Shown here piece by piece: positions 35,173-46,832 of a stretch of DNA of 64,000 nucleotides. The notes below the pieces were generated by a model, which saw only the letters and a program-made list of their open reading frames with translations, searched no databases and was not told the DNA's origin. Each line of letters begins with the position of its first letter. The first letter of the stretch is position 1. Location of the stretch: NCBI RefSeq assembly GCF_019749295.1, contig NZ_JACWFG010000012.1, positions 158,564 to 222,563 on the forward strand, read 5' to 3'. Both the position numbers and the translations under genes were made by a program. This stretch comes from Neobacillus niacini (GTDB lineage Bacteria > Bacillota > Bacilli > Bacillales > Cytobacillaceae).

Positions 35173-37464
35173 CTATACTTTTGTAATGGGGGCAAATTTT
35201 GCAAGCAGGCGCTTGATTCCGGTTGGGCTTGGGAAAGCAATATCAAGCTCCGTCCCTTCGCCTTCGCCTTTAACACTTACCACGGTTCCAGTGCCCCATT
35301 TGCCATGCTGTGCTTTATCTCCCACTTTCCAGCCGAAAGTGTCTCCGCCAGTGGAAGATGCTACAGGTCTCATGACCGGCTTCCTGGTTACTGGGGTGCC
35401 GAAGGATGTCCCTGTCGAACCAGAGGCGCTTCTTCCGAAAGAAGTTCCTGTTGAAGCAGAAGCACTTCTTCCAAAAGCACTTCCTCTTGATCCAAATGGT
35501 GTATTCTTTCGCTCCTCTTTTTCCACACCTTCTAAAAGTTCTTCCGGAATTTCACTGATGAAACGAGAAGCTGGATTCATGTTTGTACGCCCAAACAACG
35601 TTCTCATCTGTGCATTTGTTATGAAAAGAGTTTGCTCAGCACGGGTTATTCCAACATACGCCAAGCGGCGCTCCTCTTCCATTTCTGCTTCTTCCATTAA
35701 TGAACGGCTGTGAGGGAAAACCCCTTCTTCCAATCCAATTAAGAAGACAACCGGGAATTCTAATCCTTTTGCAGAGTGCAGGGTCATTAGAGTAATGGAA
35801 TCTGTCTTTTCCCCTTCTTCATCTAATGAATCAATATCCGCAACGAGAGCTAAATCTGTTAAGAAAGCAACTAAGCTCTTATCTTCATTCACTTCCTCAA
35901 AGTTCTTCGTTACAGATAATAACTCGTCTAAGTTCTCAAGTCTGCTTTGTGCTTCGATTGATTTCTCTGCTTTAAGCATTTCACGGTAACCAGACTTATC
36001 TAAAATATCTTCAACCAGTTCGGTAACAGATAGAAATTCCTGCATCTGGGTATAGCTTTTAATCAAATCTCTAAATTCTCTAGCACCCTTGGTGATCTTT
36101 GGACTTAGCCCAAGTAACTCCACTGAGTCGAGTGCTTGAAAAATAGAAATATCATGCATAGCAGCAAAGTTAGCCATTTTATCGACGGAGCTTGAGCCAA
36201 TTCCACGTTTTGGCACATTAATAATACGCTGTAAGCTGATATCATCATCTGGATTTGAAATAAGCCTTAAGTAAGCCAGCATGTCCTTAATTTCTTTTCT
36301 GTCATAGAACTTTGTTCCGCCTACGATGCTATATTCTATATTAGATTTTAGCAGCACTTCCTCCATTACACGGGACTGAGCATTTGTCCGGTAAAGGATG
36401 GCGACGTCAGAAAGCTTATATTTGCCATCTCGCGTTAATTCTTTTATTTTTCCCGCAACAAACTGTGCTTCACCCTGCTCACTGTCAGCGCGATAGTAAA
36501 CAAGTTTGTTTCCTTCAGGATTTTCTGTCCAAAGATTTTTTGCCTTACGAGTTGCATTGTTTTCGATGACCTTATTTGCTGCAAGGAGAATTCTTTTTGT
36601 GGAGCGATAGTTTTGCTCTAGAAGAATAACAGTAGCATTCGGATAATCCTTTTCAAATGAGAGAATATTGGCAATATCCGCACCACGCCAGCGATAGATG
36701 GACTGGTCAGAATCCCCGACAACGCATAGATTCTTAAAGCGGTTTGCAAGAAATTTCACGAGCATATATTGTGCTCTGTTTGTATCCTGATACTCATCCA
36801 CATGAATGTACTGAAATTTTCGTTGGTAATATTCAAGTACTTCAGGTACTCGTTGAAACAGTTGAATGGTCATCATAATCAAGTCATCAAAATCGAGCGC
36901 TTGATTTTTCCTTAATCGTTTCTGATATTCTGTATAGACATCACTGACTGTTTGTTCAAAATAACCCCCAGCGGTTTTTGCATACTCTTCCGGGTCAATC
37001 AATTCATTTTTCGCTGAACTGATTGCTCCTAAAATAGCCCGCGGATCGTACTTTTTAGGATCAAGATTTTTATCCTTGAGAATCCCTTTAACCACCGACT
37101 GCTGATCACCTGTATCTAAGATTGTAAAGTTACGGTTAAAGCCCATTCTGTCAATGTCCCTGCGCAGTATCCTCACACACATCGAGTGAAAAGTGGAAAT
37201 CCAAATTTCTTCTGCTGCTCCGCCCATCATTTTCCCGATACGCTCTCTCATTTCACGAGCTGCTTTATTTGTAAAAGTAATCGCTAAAATGTTATAAGGA
37301 TTTACACGTTTTTCAACAATTAAATAGGCAATACGGTGCGTTAACACTCTTGTTTTTCCACTTCCTGCACCAGCCATTAGTAAAATCGGTCCGTCCGTTG
37401 CTTTTACCGCACTTTGCTGTTCAGGATTTAAACCATTTAAAAGCTTGTCAGTTAAATATTGCAA
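35173..37464 (-). CDS. pcrA: ATP-dependent DNA helicase PcrA (UvrD/Rep family)
   Basis: About 763 residues. The SF1 motifs are complete: Walker [18 protein letters not shown], motif Ia [19 protein letters not shown] (motif II), [15 protein letters not shown] (III), motif IV EQNYRST, and [25 protein letters not shown] and AYVGITRAE (V-VI). The C-terminus is the Tudor-like RNA polymerase-interaction fold ([19 protein letters not shown]). It is preceded by a linker with two copies of SAS-x-STGTSFG. The chosen start is TTG (MQYLTDKLL..., matching family N-termini) 6 nt after GGTGGTG; an ATG eight codons upstream has no RBS. It translocates 3'-5' on DNA in repair and in removing stalled RNA polymerase. 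Confidence 0.96.
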   Translation of the reverse strand: MQYLTDKLLNGLNPEQQSAVKATDGPILLMAGAGSGKTRVLTHRIAYLIVEKRVNPYNILAITFTNKAAREMRERIGKMMGGAAEEIWISTFHSMCVRILRRDIDRMGFNRNFTILDTGDQQSVVKGILKDKNLDPKKYDPRAILGAISSAKNELIDPEEYAKTAGGYFEQTVSDVYTEYQKRLRKNQALDFDDLIMMTIQLFQRVPEVLEYYQRKFQYIHVDEYQDTNRAQYMLVKFLANRFKNLCVVGDSDQSIYRWRGADIANILSFEKDYPNATVILLEQNYRSTKRILLAANKVIENNATRKAKNLWTENPEGNKLVYYRADSEQGEAQFVAGKIKELTRDGKYKLSDVAILYRTNAQSRVMEEVLLKSNIEYSIVGGTKFYDRKEIKDMLAYLRLISNPDDDISLQRIINVPKRGIGSSSVDKMANFAAMHDISIFQALDSVELLGLSPKITKGAREFRDLIKSYTQMQEFLSVTELVEDILDKSGYREMLKAEKSIEAQSRLENLDELLSVTKNFEEVNEDKSLVAFLTDLALVADIDSLDEEGEKTDSITLMTLHSAKGLEFPVVFLIGLEEGVFPHSRSLMEEAEMEEERRLAYVGITRAEQTLFITNAQMRTLFGRTNMNPASRFISEIPEELLEGVEKEERKNTPFGSRGSAFGRSASASTGTSFGRSASGSTGTSFGTPVTRKPVMRPVASSTGGDTFGWKVGDKAQHGKWGTGTVVSVKGEGEGTELDIAFPSPTGIKRLLAKFAPITKV

Positions 37465-37529
37465 TTCCTTCACCACCATACCAAACATTTGTTCTTATTT
37501 TAACTCTTTATATCAGATTAAGCAAATTT

Positions 37530-38213
37530 TCATCGTACACTTTTTACTGTTGCCAGCGCTTGTTCAAATTGATCATATATGGCGTTTCCAACCACAATGA
37601 CATCTGCATGCCTGGCCATTTCAACCGCTTGTTCAACTGTTGAAATGCCGCCGCCGTAAAATAAGACCGTTTTTTCAAGCACCTTTTTAACCTCAGAAAC
37701 CAACTGCACATCCCCATATCTTCCACTATATTCAAGATAAAAGATTGGTAAATGAAACATTTTCTCAGCCATCATCGCATAGGCCTTAACCTCTTCTGCT
37801 GAAGCATCTGCACGGGCAGAAGTCAGTTTTGCTGCTTTGCACTCTTCGTTCAATATGCAGTAGCCTTCCATAACGATCTCTTCCCAATCCATAATTTCAC
37901 CAAATTCTTTAACTGCCTGATGGTGAAGTCCCGTTATCCACTTTGTTTCATTGGTATTTAAAATTGTCGGAATAAAATAAAGGTCAAATCCAGGGGTAAC
38001 GATATCAATACTTGAAACTTCGAGGACACAAGGAACGGTATAACGACGGATTCTAGCCATAAGATCAAGGACTTTATCCAGTGTGACCCCATCTGTTCCG
38101 CCAACAATTATCGCATCTGTTCCAGATTCGCATAGTTTCTCTAACTTATCATCACTTATCTCTTTATTTGGATCGAGTTTAAACACATGGCGCCACTCGC
38201 GAAAATCATACAT
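37530..38213 (-). CDS. pcrB: heptaprenylglyceryl phosphate synthase
   Basis: 227 residues, TIM barrel. FKLDPNK near the N-terminus, [24 protein letters not shown] and the phosphate-binding [11 protein letters not shown] and [11 protein letters not shown] are diagnostic of PcrB. In Bacillales it transfers heptaprenyl diphosphate to sn-glycerol-1-phosphate, giving an archaeal-type ether lipid precursor. First gene of the pcrB-pcrA-ligA-camS unit. Confidence 0.96.
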   Translation of the reverse strand: MYDFREWRHVFKLDPNKEISDDKLEKLCESGTDAIIVGGTDGVTLDKVLDLMARIRRYTVPCVLEVSSIDIVTPGFDLYFIPTILNTNETKWITGLHHQAVKEFGEIMDWEEIVMEGYCILNEECKAAKLTSARADASAEEVKAYAMMAEKMFHLPIFYLEYSGRYGDVQLVSEVKKVLEKTVLFYGGGISTVEQAVEMARHADVIVVGNAIYDQFEQALATVKSVR

Positions 38214-38247
38214 CCCAAGATCCTCCCATTCTCTCTTACATTACACC

Positions 38248-38253
38248 ATTATA
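38248..38253 (-). promoter_or_regulatory. extended -10 (TGCTATAAT) upstream of pcrB
   Basis: A TGnTATAAT element on the minus strand 35 bp before the pcrB start. No clear -35 is visible, which extended -10 promoters tolerate. Confidence 0.5.
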
Positions 38254-38349
38254 GCACTAGCGGATTCGATAAAAAAAGAAAACACTAATTCAAGTAATAG
38301 AAACTTTAACCAAAATAATAAATGGAAATCACTAACGCTGGCCCTAGAT

Positions 38350-38379
38350 AAAAAAAACCGAAGAGCAATCTCTTCGGCT
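38350..38379 (-). terminator. terminator of yerA-yerB-yerC
   Basis: CCGAAGAG-attg-CTCTTCGG followed by T8 on the minus strand. Confidence 0.9.
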
Positions 38380-38383
38380 TGGT

Positions 38384-38695
38384 TTACTTCTCTTCGGTTG
38401 TTTGTTCTGTTTTAATCCGTTCTAATACCATTTCATAGGTGTCATTTCCAAAATTCAAACAACGTTTTACTCGCGAAATCGTTGCCGTACTAGCACCCGT
38501 TTCCGTCTCAATTTTATGATAGGTATTTCCTTCACGAAGCATTCTTGCAACATCTAAACGCTGTGCTAATGATTGAATCTCATTAATCGTACATAAATCA
38601 TCAAAAAAGCGATAGCATTCTTCAAGGTCCTTCAAGGAAAGGACAGCTTGGAATAACTGATCAAGCTCTTTTCCGCGTAATTTGTTAATTTGCAT
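38384..38695 (-). CDS. yerC: TrpR-like DNA-binding protein YerC/YecD
   Basis: 103 residues. The whole protein is a TrpR-type helical fold: LRGKELDQLFQAVLSLKDLEECYRFFDDLCTI, then the helix-turn-helix ARMLREGNTYHKIETETGASTATISRVKRCLN. The YerC/YecD family is conserved in Firmicutes beside pcrB and yerB. The target and ligand are unknown. It starts 27 bp after yerB. Confidence 0.9.
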   Translation of the reverse strand: MQINKLRGKELDQLFQAVLSLKDLEECYRFFDDLCTINEIQSLAQRLDVARMLREGNTYHKIETETGASTATISRVKRCLNFGNDTYEMVLERIKTEQTTEEK

Positions 38696-38722
38696 ATATT
38701 TTACCCCTTTAATTAGTTAAAG

Positions 38723-39769
38723 TTATTTTACATTAAAAGACACACTAGAGTGAAGTCCTGGATTGGCTGGAACCACATTTACCCAAGTTTTCCCCTGAAC
38801 AAACGGAACAACTTCTCCATTTCTAACTGGCAGTATTAAACCATTATCATTTTTCCATTCTACTTCCATTACCTTACCCTTTTGCAGTAAATAACCAGAT
38901 CCCCCAGATTCTAAATCAATCTCTTTATGCCCAACATCATCAATAACCCGATGGGCAGTTTCAATAATAAACAGATTGTCTACCATTATAGGTTCTTTGG
39001 TTTCATAATCAATTGTTTGATCTCCATCAGAGAAGCGTTTGTACTTTTCTACAGCCGGGTCATACTCGTATGTGGAATCAAAGATCGTACTTGCTGAATA
39101 AGAAATCATTACCGACCCTGCTTCGTCTCCTGTTATCGAGTCATCTTCATCCGCTGATAAAAATTTAAACTTAGGAGGAGACTGATCCATTGAATATTTC
39201 TTTTCCTTCGCACCCTTCAGCACATTTTCATACGTAATATAGGAATTATGCGGCGCCTCTCGGAAGCTGGCCCTTTTAAACAAGGTACCGTCATATACCA
39301 TGCCATTTAAGTTATCAACATAATCTTGTTCAAGCATTTCCTGTGCCTCTGCACTATAACCATGGGCGATAAATAAAGCATCCAGGCCCTTAGCCAAATC
39401 AATGTAATAGTCTCTTGCGCTTCGAACTGGACCGATACTTTTTGGTGTTTCACTTTGAAAAACAGCAAGGAACCGCGTAACATCTCCTTCAGCCAATATT
39501 TCATAAACAATATCCGCTTTGTATAAACCGGATTGCGGCCTCGCTTTAGGATGATTATTGACCATAACGGCCACTGCTCTGCCATCTGTTTTAGTCTCTG
39601 AGCCCACACCTGTTAATGGGTATTGATAAGGGAATTCATTATTTGCTTCTTCTTGAACCACTTCTTCAACTTCTTCTACAGGCTCCTTTGGTCCATTCAC
39701 CTTTTCTTTGTCGCTGCAACCAGAGAGCAGTAAAAGAGCTGCTGTTACCGCAACAGCCCATTTTTTCAT
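38723..39769 (-). CDS. yerB: DUF3048 lipoprotein YerB
   Basis: 348 residues. The lipobox LLSGC is followed by an acidic Glu/Val-rich linker and two DUF3048 domains (PLTGVGSETKTDGRAVAVMVNNHPKARPQSGL; VYEILAEGDVTRFLAVF; SIGPVRSARDYYIDLAKGLDALFIAHGYS). It is anchored outside the membrane. B. subtilis YerB has the same architecture and no settled function. The start is the ATG about 10 nt after AGGAGTG; the GTG four codons earlier overlaps the RBS. Confidence 0.92.
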   Translation of the reverse strand: MKKWAVAVTAALLLLSGCSDKEKVNGPKEPVEEVEEVVQEEANNEFPYQYPLTGVGSETKTDGRAVAVMVNNHPKARPQSGLYKADIVYEILAEGDVTRFLAVFQSETPKSIGPVRSARDYYIDLAKGLDALFIAHGYSAEAQEMLEQDYVDNLNGMVYDGTLFKRASFREAPHNSYITYENVLKGAKEKKYSMDQSPPKFKFLSADEDDSITGDEAGSVMISYSASTIFDSTYEYDPAVEKYKRFSDGDQTIDYETKEPIMVDNLFIIETAHRVIDDVGHKEIDLESGGSGYLLQKGKVMEVEWKNDNGLILPVRNGEVVPFVQGKTWVNVVPANPGLHSSVSFNVK

Positions 39770-39846
39770 GTAAAAAAACACTCCTAACCATTTCTTCGCC
39801 TAGTCGTATTCTGCCGTTTCTATCCATTCAATTACACTTTTATATT

Positions 39847-41589
39847 TTAACGCATTATCGATGGAAAGAGTACAGTTTTGTTCATAACATCATACATGCC
39901 CTGTTGAGTAATTCGTATATATGGTAAGTGAGTTGCAGAGAAAAATAACAAGCTATAGACAGGGTCTGAGAACGAATACCCACGGTCCCTTAATTCAACG
40001 AGAAGTTTCTTTTCTTCATTTATTAATTCCTTAATTGGAAGATTTGACATTATACCGTTAAGCTTTAACGGCACCTCACATACAACTTGCTCATCCTCAA
40101 CCATGACAATTCCTCCGCCTAATTCCTTCATTCTATCAAAGGCAGCAAGCATATCACGTTTGTTTTTTCCAATTAAAATAATGTCTCCAGTATTAGAAAA
40201 AGAGCTGGCAAGCGCAGAAAGATTTGTAGCAAAACCTTTTAACAATGTATTGATTCTCCACTTTCCATTCCGATCGAGAAGAGTGAAGAAGCATTCATCA
40301 TGATCAGTTGACAGCTCATCCCCAGAAGCATCAATTGCAATGGAATATGGTTTTGTAATAACTGAGTTCTCCATTTTAATTCCAAATGGCATGGAGAATT
40401 GTAAGTCATCAATACTTAGATTCCAGTCCAATTCCATTGGTTTAAGACCATAATCCTCCCAATTAATCGAGTGATAAGCCTCTACTACTTCTCCATCACG
40501 TTTAACCCATTTACCCTTTGCAAGGACCGAATGAGGGGTTGGATCCTCAATACTTGATAGGAAATTTATATTAGCAACGCGTCCGGTTGCTATATTTCCA
40601 TGCAGATGGTCAATGTTATAATAACGCGCAATATTAACAGTAGCCATATTATAGGCGTCAATCGCAGGTACACCTTTATCCATTGCAATGCGAATCATCT
40701 GGTCTGTGATACCCTGCTCATAAAAAGTAGAGGTAGAACCATCTGTGTTAAACATTAATCGATCATAGGCCTGGATTCCTAAACGGTTCATATCATCAAG
40801 TATCTCTGGCAAATCAGGACGAATCGATGAATATCTCAGTGAAACCATATATCCCTGCATTAGACGGTTATACACTTCCTCACCCGTCATGGCTTCATGG
40901 TCACTATCTGCACCTAATAGCATCATTTTGGCTAATGTTTTCTCCGATGCACCTGGAAAATGTCCTTCAATCTGTTTGCGCATCCGTTTCGCTTCTTGAA
41001 TCCAGTGAAGCATCATATCATCGCCATCTAACAATTTAGGCCAGCCCGTTAATTCTCCACCTTGCAGTACAGCGTCATGCTCAAGCCACGATTTAATATT
41101 GCTATGTGAAAAAACATCTTCTTCATTCAAGATTTCCGTCTGCGAATCAAATCGGCACCACCAGAACATGGTCGTTGGAATCGAACGCAAGTCCTTCAGT
41201 AAAGAAAACGCTTCCTTTTTCTTCAAATGCATAATCAATGACATGTTGTCATTAATAATGGTCGTAGTTCCAAATTGGGATGCATAGGCCGCCAGAGTAT
41301 GGGGATTATATAATTGATAAGGATGGGCATGCGGCTCGATATAGCCTGGAACAAGTATTTCATTTGTGCAGTCAATAATCTCACAGTTATCCATCTGCTG
41401 CGGTAAATTTTCACCGACATATACAATCCGATCTTCATATATCCAAATATTCGCGCGCATCCACTGGCGAAATGTTTGATTTAAGTACAAGGCATTTTTT
41501 AACAAGATAGTTGGTGAAGTTTTTCCATCTAAAACGGATACATGCATGCGCAAATGTTTATTTTTCCATCGATAACGTTGTTCGAGCAT
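39847..41589 (-). CDS. yerA: adenine deaminase-like amidohydrolase YerA
   Basis: 580 residues of the amidohydrolase superfamily. The metal-binding EPHAHPYQLYNP replaces the common HxH block, and EGHFPG, MLGADSDHEAMTGEE and FNTDGSTSTFYEQG supply further ligands. A C-terminal AdeC domain is present (GNIILIGKNKRDMLAAFDRMKELGGG, VEDEQVVCEVPLKLNGIMS). It is the YerA paralogue of AdeC. Adenine deamination to hypoxanthine fits the nearby purine operon, but the paralogue's activity is not proven. First gene of a likely yerA-yerB-yerC unit. Confidence 0.88.
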   Translation of the reverse strand: MLEQRYRWKNKHLRMHVSVLDGKTSPTILLKNALYLNQTFRQWMRANIWIYEDRIVYVGENLPQQMDNCEIIDCTNEILVPGYIEPHAHPYQLYNPHTLAAYASQFGTTTIINDNMSLIMHLKKKEAFSLLKDLRSIPTTMFWWCRFDSQTEILNEEDVFSHSNIKSWLEHDAVLQGGELTGWPKLLDGDDMMLHWIQEAKRMRKQIEGHFPGASEKTLAKMMLLGADSDHEAMTGEEVYNRLMQGYMVSLRYSSIRPDLPEILDDMNRLGIQAYDRLMFNTDGSTSTFYEQGITDQMIRIAMDKGVPAIDAYNMATVNIARYYNIDHLHGNIATGRVANINFLSSIEDPTPHSVLAKGKWVKRDGEVVEAYHSINWEDYGLKPMELDWNLSIDDLQFSMPFGIKMENSVITKPYSIAIDASGDELSTDHDECFFTLLDRNGKWRINTLLKGFATNLSALASSFSNTGDIILIGKNKRDMLAAFDRMKELGGGIVMVEDEQVVCEVPLKLNGIMSNLPIKELINEEKKLLVELRDRGYSFSDPVYSLLFFSATHLPYIRITQQGMYDVMNKTVLFPSIMR

Positions 41590-41717
41590 ACGATACCCCT
41601 CCCTTTCTTAGAAGCTATATATCTAGTATAAATCCTTATTTAAAAGTAAAGAAAGCCCTTACAATAATTGATTTACTCTATACTAACATATTTTACTGTT
41701 TAACGCATTAAAGAAAT

Positions 41718-41729
41718 GGTAATTACCAT
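41718..41729. promoter_or_regulatory. TGGTAATTACCA palindrome in the divergent region
   Basis: A 12-bp perfect palindrome 26 bp upstream of the DUF2892 gene and 129 bp upstream of yerA. It may be an operator. There is no other support. Confidence 0.25.
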
Positions 41730-41755
41730 AAAAATCTTGTGAAGGAGTGAACGTA

Positions 41756-42052
41756 ATGAATGTAACTAAAAATATTGGGATTTTGAATGCATTAATTAGG
41801 ATCACCATTGGGCTTACTGTTCTATCTTGGAGCACTGCAAAAATGGTGAAGTTCCCTTGGAGAGACTCTTATTTGTTCATTGCTATTTGCGGAGCGATGA
41901 AAGTTGCGGAGGGAATTGTTCGATTCTGCCCGGTAACGGCTCTATTTGAAAGATATCAGGAAATGGAAAAGCAAGCCCCGCTTGCCCTCGGTGATGGTTC
42001 AGATTCAGACAACATCGATACTGAACAAGTACTGCCGTATAATCCATCCTAA
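41756..42052 (+). CDS. DUF2892 small membrane protein
   Basis: 98 residues. Two TM helices follow the motif NIGILNALIRITIGLTVLS, typical of the DUF2892/YgaP-type membrane region. FCPVTALFERY supplies the conserved cysteine-proline near the end of the second helix, and the C-terminal tail is acidic. There is no rhodanese domain attached. The start is the ATG 8 nt after AAGGAG; a GTG three codons earlier overlaps it. Divergent from yerA. Function unknown. Confidence 0.8.
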   Translation: MNVTKNIGILNALIRITIGLTVLSWSTAKMVKFPWRDSYLFIAICGAMKVAEGIVRFCPVTALFERYQEMEKQAPLALGDGSDSDNIDTEQVLPYNPS

Positions 42053-42094
42053 ATAGATGGCGTCTTTTTTAAAGAAGCGCCAGCCAGCAATATT

Positions 42095-42199
42095 GCTATT
42101 CGTGCCCTTCTCCTCGCATTTTTGGAGTTTACGGTAACGAATAGCTGCTATTCGTGCCCATTCTCCCCTACCATTGGAGTTTGCGGTAACGAATAGTAA
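42095..42199. repeat. tandem array 4: two 52-bp units with a perfect hairpin at the junction
   Basis: ATTCGTGCCC at 42098 and 42150 and CGGTAAC at 42132 and 42184 are both exactly 52 bp apart. At the junction of the units ACGAATAG-ctg-CTATTCGT is an 8-bp perfect stem. The unit core CGGTAACGAATAG-N4-ATTCGTGCCC also occurs, reverse-complemented and slightly altered, in the array at 63.5 kb. Confidence 0.88.
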
Positions 42200-42248
42200 C
42201 CAAGCGTTATCCTACTTTCAAAAGCAAGGGTACCGATTAACCGACAAA

Positions 42249-42285
42249 CAAAAAAATTAGGGCTGACCGCAGTTGGTCAGCCCTT
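42249..42285 (-). terminator. terminator of the pur operon
   Basis: AGGGCTGACC-aactgc-GGTCAGCCCT followed by AATTTTTTTG on the minus strand. It lies 111 bp beyond the purD stop, with a small plus-strand gene between. Confidence 0.88.
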
Positions 42286-42304
42286 GAAAGGAAGATTACG
42301 AATA

Positions 42305-43667
<1,363 letters not shown>

Positions 43668-43683
43668 TTATCTCACCTCGTTT

Positions 43684-45222
43684 TTAGTGTTTAAAATGTC
43701 TAACTCCGGTAAACACCATGGCAATTCCGTATTCGTCCGCTTTTTTAATCGAATCCTCATCACGAATGGAACCGCCTGGCTGAATGATTGCCGTAATTCC
43801 TGCTTTCGCTGCTGCTTCAACGGTATCATCCATTGGGAAAAACGCATCGGAAGCAAGTGCCGCACCTGCTGCTTTTTCACCTGCTTGTTTTAAGGCAATT
43901 TCAGCAGCGCCTACTCTGTTCATTTGCCCTGCACCAATTCCAATCGTCATATCCTCTTTCGTTACGACAATCGCATTGGATTTAACGTGTTTAACTACCT
44001 TCCAGCCTAGCTTCAATGCTGCCCATTCCTGCTCCGTTGGCTGTCTTTTTGTTGGTACAGAGATTGCTGCGTTTTCTAATGTAAAAGTATCCTGTTCCTG
44101 AGCAAGCAATCCGCCTTCAATCGTAGTCAGCTTCATCTCTGACTTTTTAGCCTCTGAAAATGGAATGGTTAATAAACGAAGATTCTTTTTCGATGTTAAG
44201 ATCGATAATGCTTCCTCCGTGAAAGATGGTGCAATTATAATCTCTAAGAAAATCTCACGAAGTTTGCCTGCTGTTTCTGCATCCACTTCTCTGTTAAAAG
44301 CAATAATTCCGCCAAAGATAGAAACCGGATCGGCAGCAAATGCCTTTTCAAACGCTGTAAAACTACTTGTACCCGTCCCGATACCACATGGGTTCATATG
44401 TTTAACAGCTACAGCAGCAGGTTCGGTAAATTCCTTCACAATCTGCAAGGCTGCGTCCGCATCATTAATATTATTATAAGAAAGCTCTTTACCATGAAGC
44501 TGCTGAGCATTCGCAATGGAGAACGTAGAGCCAAGTGGCTTTTTATAAAAAGCAGCTTTTTGATGTGGATTTTCTCCATAACGGAGATGCTGCTTTAATT
44601 CATATGTAACCGTTAATGTTTCAGGCGTTTCTTCCTGTGAAAGCTCTGTCATGTATTCAGCAATTAAGGCATCATATGCGGCTGTATGACGGAAAACCTT
44701 CGCAGCAAGCTTCCTGCGTGTTTCCAATGTAGTTTTACCATCCGCTTTTAACTCCTCAATTACCTTACTATAGTCAGCGGGGTCAACCACCACTGTTACA
44801 TATTGATGATTTTTTGCTGAGGCACGTAACATCGTGGGACCGCCGATATCGATATTTTCAATCGCGTCCTCTGTTGTGACATCTGGCTTGGCAATGGTTT
44901 GCTGAAAAGGATATAGATTCACACAAACCACTTGAATAGGATCAATGTTATGTTCATCAAGCTGATTTTGATGCTGTTCGTCATCATGTTTTGCGAGCAG
45001 GCCGCCATGAATAAACGGATTTAACGTTTTTACACGTCCTTCTAATATTTCTGGAAAACCGGTAACATCACTTACACCAAGAACAGGAATTCCTTGTTCT
45101 TGAAGTGCCTTTTTGGTTCCGCCCGTTGAAATAATTTCGAATCCCAAGCTGACTAATTCTTTAGCAAAATCAGAAATACCATTTTTATCAGAAACACTAA
45201 TAAGTGCGCGCTTTTTCGTCAC
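43684..45222 (-). CDS. purH: AICAR formyltransferase / IMP cyclohydrolase
   Basis: 512 residues. The N-terminal MGS-like IMP cyclohydrolase domain has [28 protein letters not shown], and the C-terminal AICAR transformylase has [28 protein letters not shown] and the terminal [23 protein letters not shown]. It catalyses the last two steps to IMP. The start is GTG with GAGGGGAAG upstream, overlapping purN by 26 bp. Confidence 0.98.
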   Translation of the reverse strand: MTKKRALISVSDKNGISDFAKELVSLGFEIISTGGTKKALQEQGIPVLGVSDVTGFPEILEGRVKTLNPFIHGGLLAKHDDEQHQNQLDEHNIDPIQVVCVNLYPFQQTIAKPDVTTEDAIENIDIGGPTMLRASAKNHQYVTVVVDPADYSKVIEELKADGKTTLETRRKLAAKVFRHTAAYDALIAEYMTELSQEETPETLTVTYELKQHLRYGENPHQKAAFYKKPLGSTFSIANAQQLHGKELSYNNINDADAALQIVKEFTEPAAVAVKHMNPCGIGTGTSSFTAFEKAFAADPVSIFGGIIAFNREVDAETAGKLREIFLEIIIAPSFTEEALSILTSKKNLRLLTIPFSEAKKSEMKLTTIEGGLLAQEQDTFTLENAAISVPTKRQPTEQEWAALKLGWKVVKHVKSNAIVVTKEDMTIGIGAGQMNRVGAAEIALKQAGEKAAGAALASDAFFPMDDTVEAAAKAGITAIIQPGGSIRDEDSIKKADEYGIAMVFTGVRHFKH

Positions 45223-45799
45223 TTTGAACTTCCCCTCTCGTTAACAGCATTTGCAGGATGGATGGATAAAGCTTATGCTCAATATTTTGTATTTTCTTTT
45301 GCAGACTTTCTCTTGTTTCCTTTTCACTAATACGGATACGTTCCTGAACAATAATCGGGCCGGTATCCATTCCTTCATCCACATAATGGATTGTCACACC
45401 GCTCCATTTTGCTTTTGCAGCCAAAGCCTGCCCAATTGCGTCTTTACCGGGAAAGGCAGGAAGCAGCGATGGATGAATATTAACAATTCTTCCTGAATAC
45501 TCTCCAAGCAAGGTTGAACCAATCAGTCTCATATAACCTGCTAGAACGATAAACTCTACTCCATAGCCTTTTAACTTTTCCAAAATAGCCTTCTCATAGG
45601 CTTCTTTGGAGTCATACTCCTTCGGATTAAAGGCAAAGGCTGGGATATGGGCAGATTCGGCCCGCCGTACAGCAAATGCTTCCGGTTTATCACAGACAAG
45701 GAGCGCAATGTCTGCTTCTAGCTCCCCAGTTTTCACCACATCAATAATCGCCTGAAAATTGCTTCCACTCCCCGAGGCAAAAACTGCAATTTTTTTCAT
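45197..45799 (-). CDS. purN: phosphoribosylglycinamide formyltransferase
   Basis: 200 residues. The N-terminal [14 protein letters not shown], the catalytic region [13 protein letters not shown] and the active-site [17 protein letters not shown] (Asn/His) with [12 protein letters not shown] are complete. It transfers a formyl group from N10-formyl-THF to GAR (step 3). Its start overlaps the purM stop as ATGA. Confidence 0.98.
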   Translation of the reverse strand: MKKIAVFASGSGSNFQAIIDVVKTGELEADIALLVCDKPEAFAVRRAESAHIPAFAFNPKEYDSKEAYEKAILEKLKGYGVEFIVLAGYMRLIGSTLLGEYSGRIVNIHPSLLPAFPGKDAIGQALAAKAKWSGVTIHYVDEGMDTGPIIVQERIRISEKETRESLQKKIQNIEHKLYPSILQMLLTRGEVQSDEKARTY

Positions 45800-46821
45800 C
45801 GGCGAACACCCAATTTAATTCCCTCTTCTGCGGTTACAACACCTATTTCATAGGCACCTTCGCCGCATTGTTGTAAATGACTAATGAGATCCGGAGCGAT
45901 TTCCTTATCAACAGCCATGACCATGCCAATACCCATGTTAAAAATATTATACATTTCCTGCGGTTCAATTTGTCCAACCGTCGTGATTAAATTAAAAATC
46001 GGCGGGATTTCCCAGCTCTTATCAAAAATGTCTGCTCCTAATCCATTAGGAAGCATCCGAGGAATATTCTCAATGAAACCGCCGCCTGTTATATGGGCCA
46101 TTCCTTTTATTTCAAATTTCTTTAATGCTGACAGTACAGGCTTTACATATATTTTTGTCGGCTTGATTAATTCTTCTCCCAAGCTGCAGCCGAGCTCGTC
46201 AACATATTCCGTTAATGCCCAGTTATTAAATACCTTCCGAACAAGTGAATAGCCATTGCTATGAATCCCGCTTGAAGCTAATCCAACTAATACATCGCCC
46301 GGCTTGATAGTTTCACCGGTGATTAATTGGGATTTCTCACATGCTCCAACCGTAAATCCAGCAAGATCATACTCACTTTCACTATATAATCCAGGCATTT
46401 CAGCCGTCTCACCGCCGATGAGTGCACATCCTGCCTGCTCACATCCGTCCGCAATCCCTTTTACAATGGCCTCAATTTTTTCAGGTTCAGCCTTACCGCA
46501 GGCAATGTAATCTAAGAAGAACAAAGGCTCTGCGCCTTGGACCACGATATCGTTAACGCACATTGCAACAGCATCAATACCAATCGTATCATGCTGGTCA
46601 AGCCAAAATGCAATCATCAGCTTGGTGCCCACCCCATCTGTTCCTGATACAAGAACAGGCTCTTTTAGGTTTAGTGCTGATAGATCAAACATTCCGCCGA
46701 ATCCGCCCAGACTCCCTAATACACCGTTTCGGGCAGTTTTTTGGACGTGCTTCTTCATTCTCTCAACAGCCTCATAGCCTGCCTCAATGTTTACTCCTGC
46801 CTGTTTATACGCATTCGCCAT
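45796..46821 (-). CDS. purM: phosphoribosylformylglycinamidine cyclo-ligase (AIR synthetase)
   Basis: 341 residues. [43 protein letters not shown] and [15 protein letters not shown] are the AIRS signatures shared with PurL. It closes FGAM to AIR with ATP (step 5). It lies 11 bp after purF. Confidence 0.98.
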   Translation of the reverse strand: MANAYKQAGVNIEAGYEAVERMKKHVQKTARNGVLGSLGGFGGMFDLSALNLKEPVLVSGTDGVGTKLMIAFWLDQHDTIGIDAVAMCVNDIVVQGAEPLFFLDYIACGKAEPEKIEAIVKGIADGCEQAGCALIGGETAEMPGLYSESEYDLAGFTVGACEKSQLITGETIKPGDVLVGLASSGIHSNGYSLVRKVFNNWALTEYVDELGCSLGEELIKPTKIYVKPVLSALKKFEIKGMAHITGGGFIENIPRMLPNGLGADIFDKSWEIPPIFNLITTVGQIEPQEMYNIFNMGIGMVMAVDKEIAPDLISHLQQCGEGAYEIGVVTAEEGIKLGVRR

Positions 46822-46832
46822 GATGGTCCCTC

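Noticed and set aside
35137..35713. Plus-strand frames of 105 and 175 codons opposite pcrA
   Set aside because: They are antisense shadows of the conserved pcrA gene and of the GC-rich repeat.
42055..42085. Terminator of the DUF2892 gene (GGCG ... AAGCGCC)
   Set aside because: The stem contains mismatches and the U-run lies in the loop rather than after the stem.
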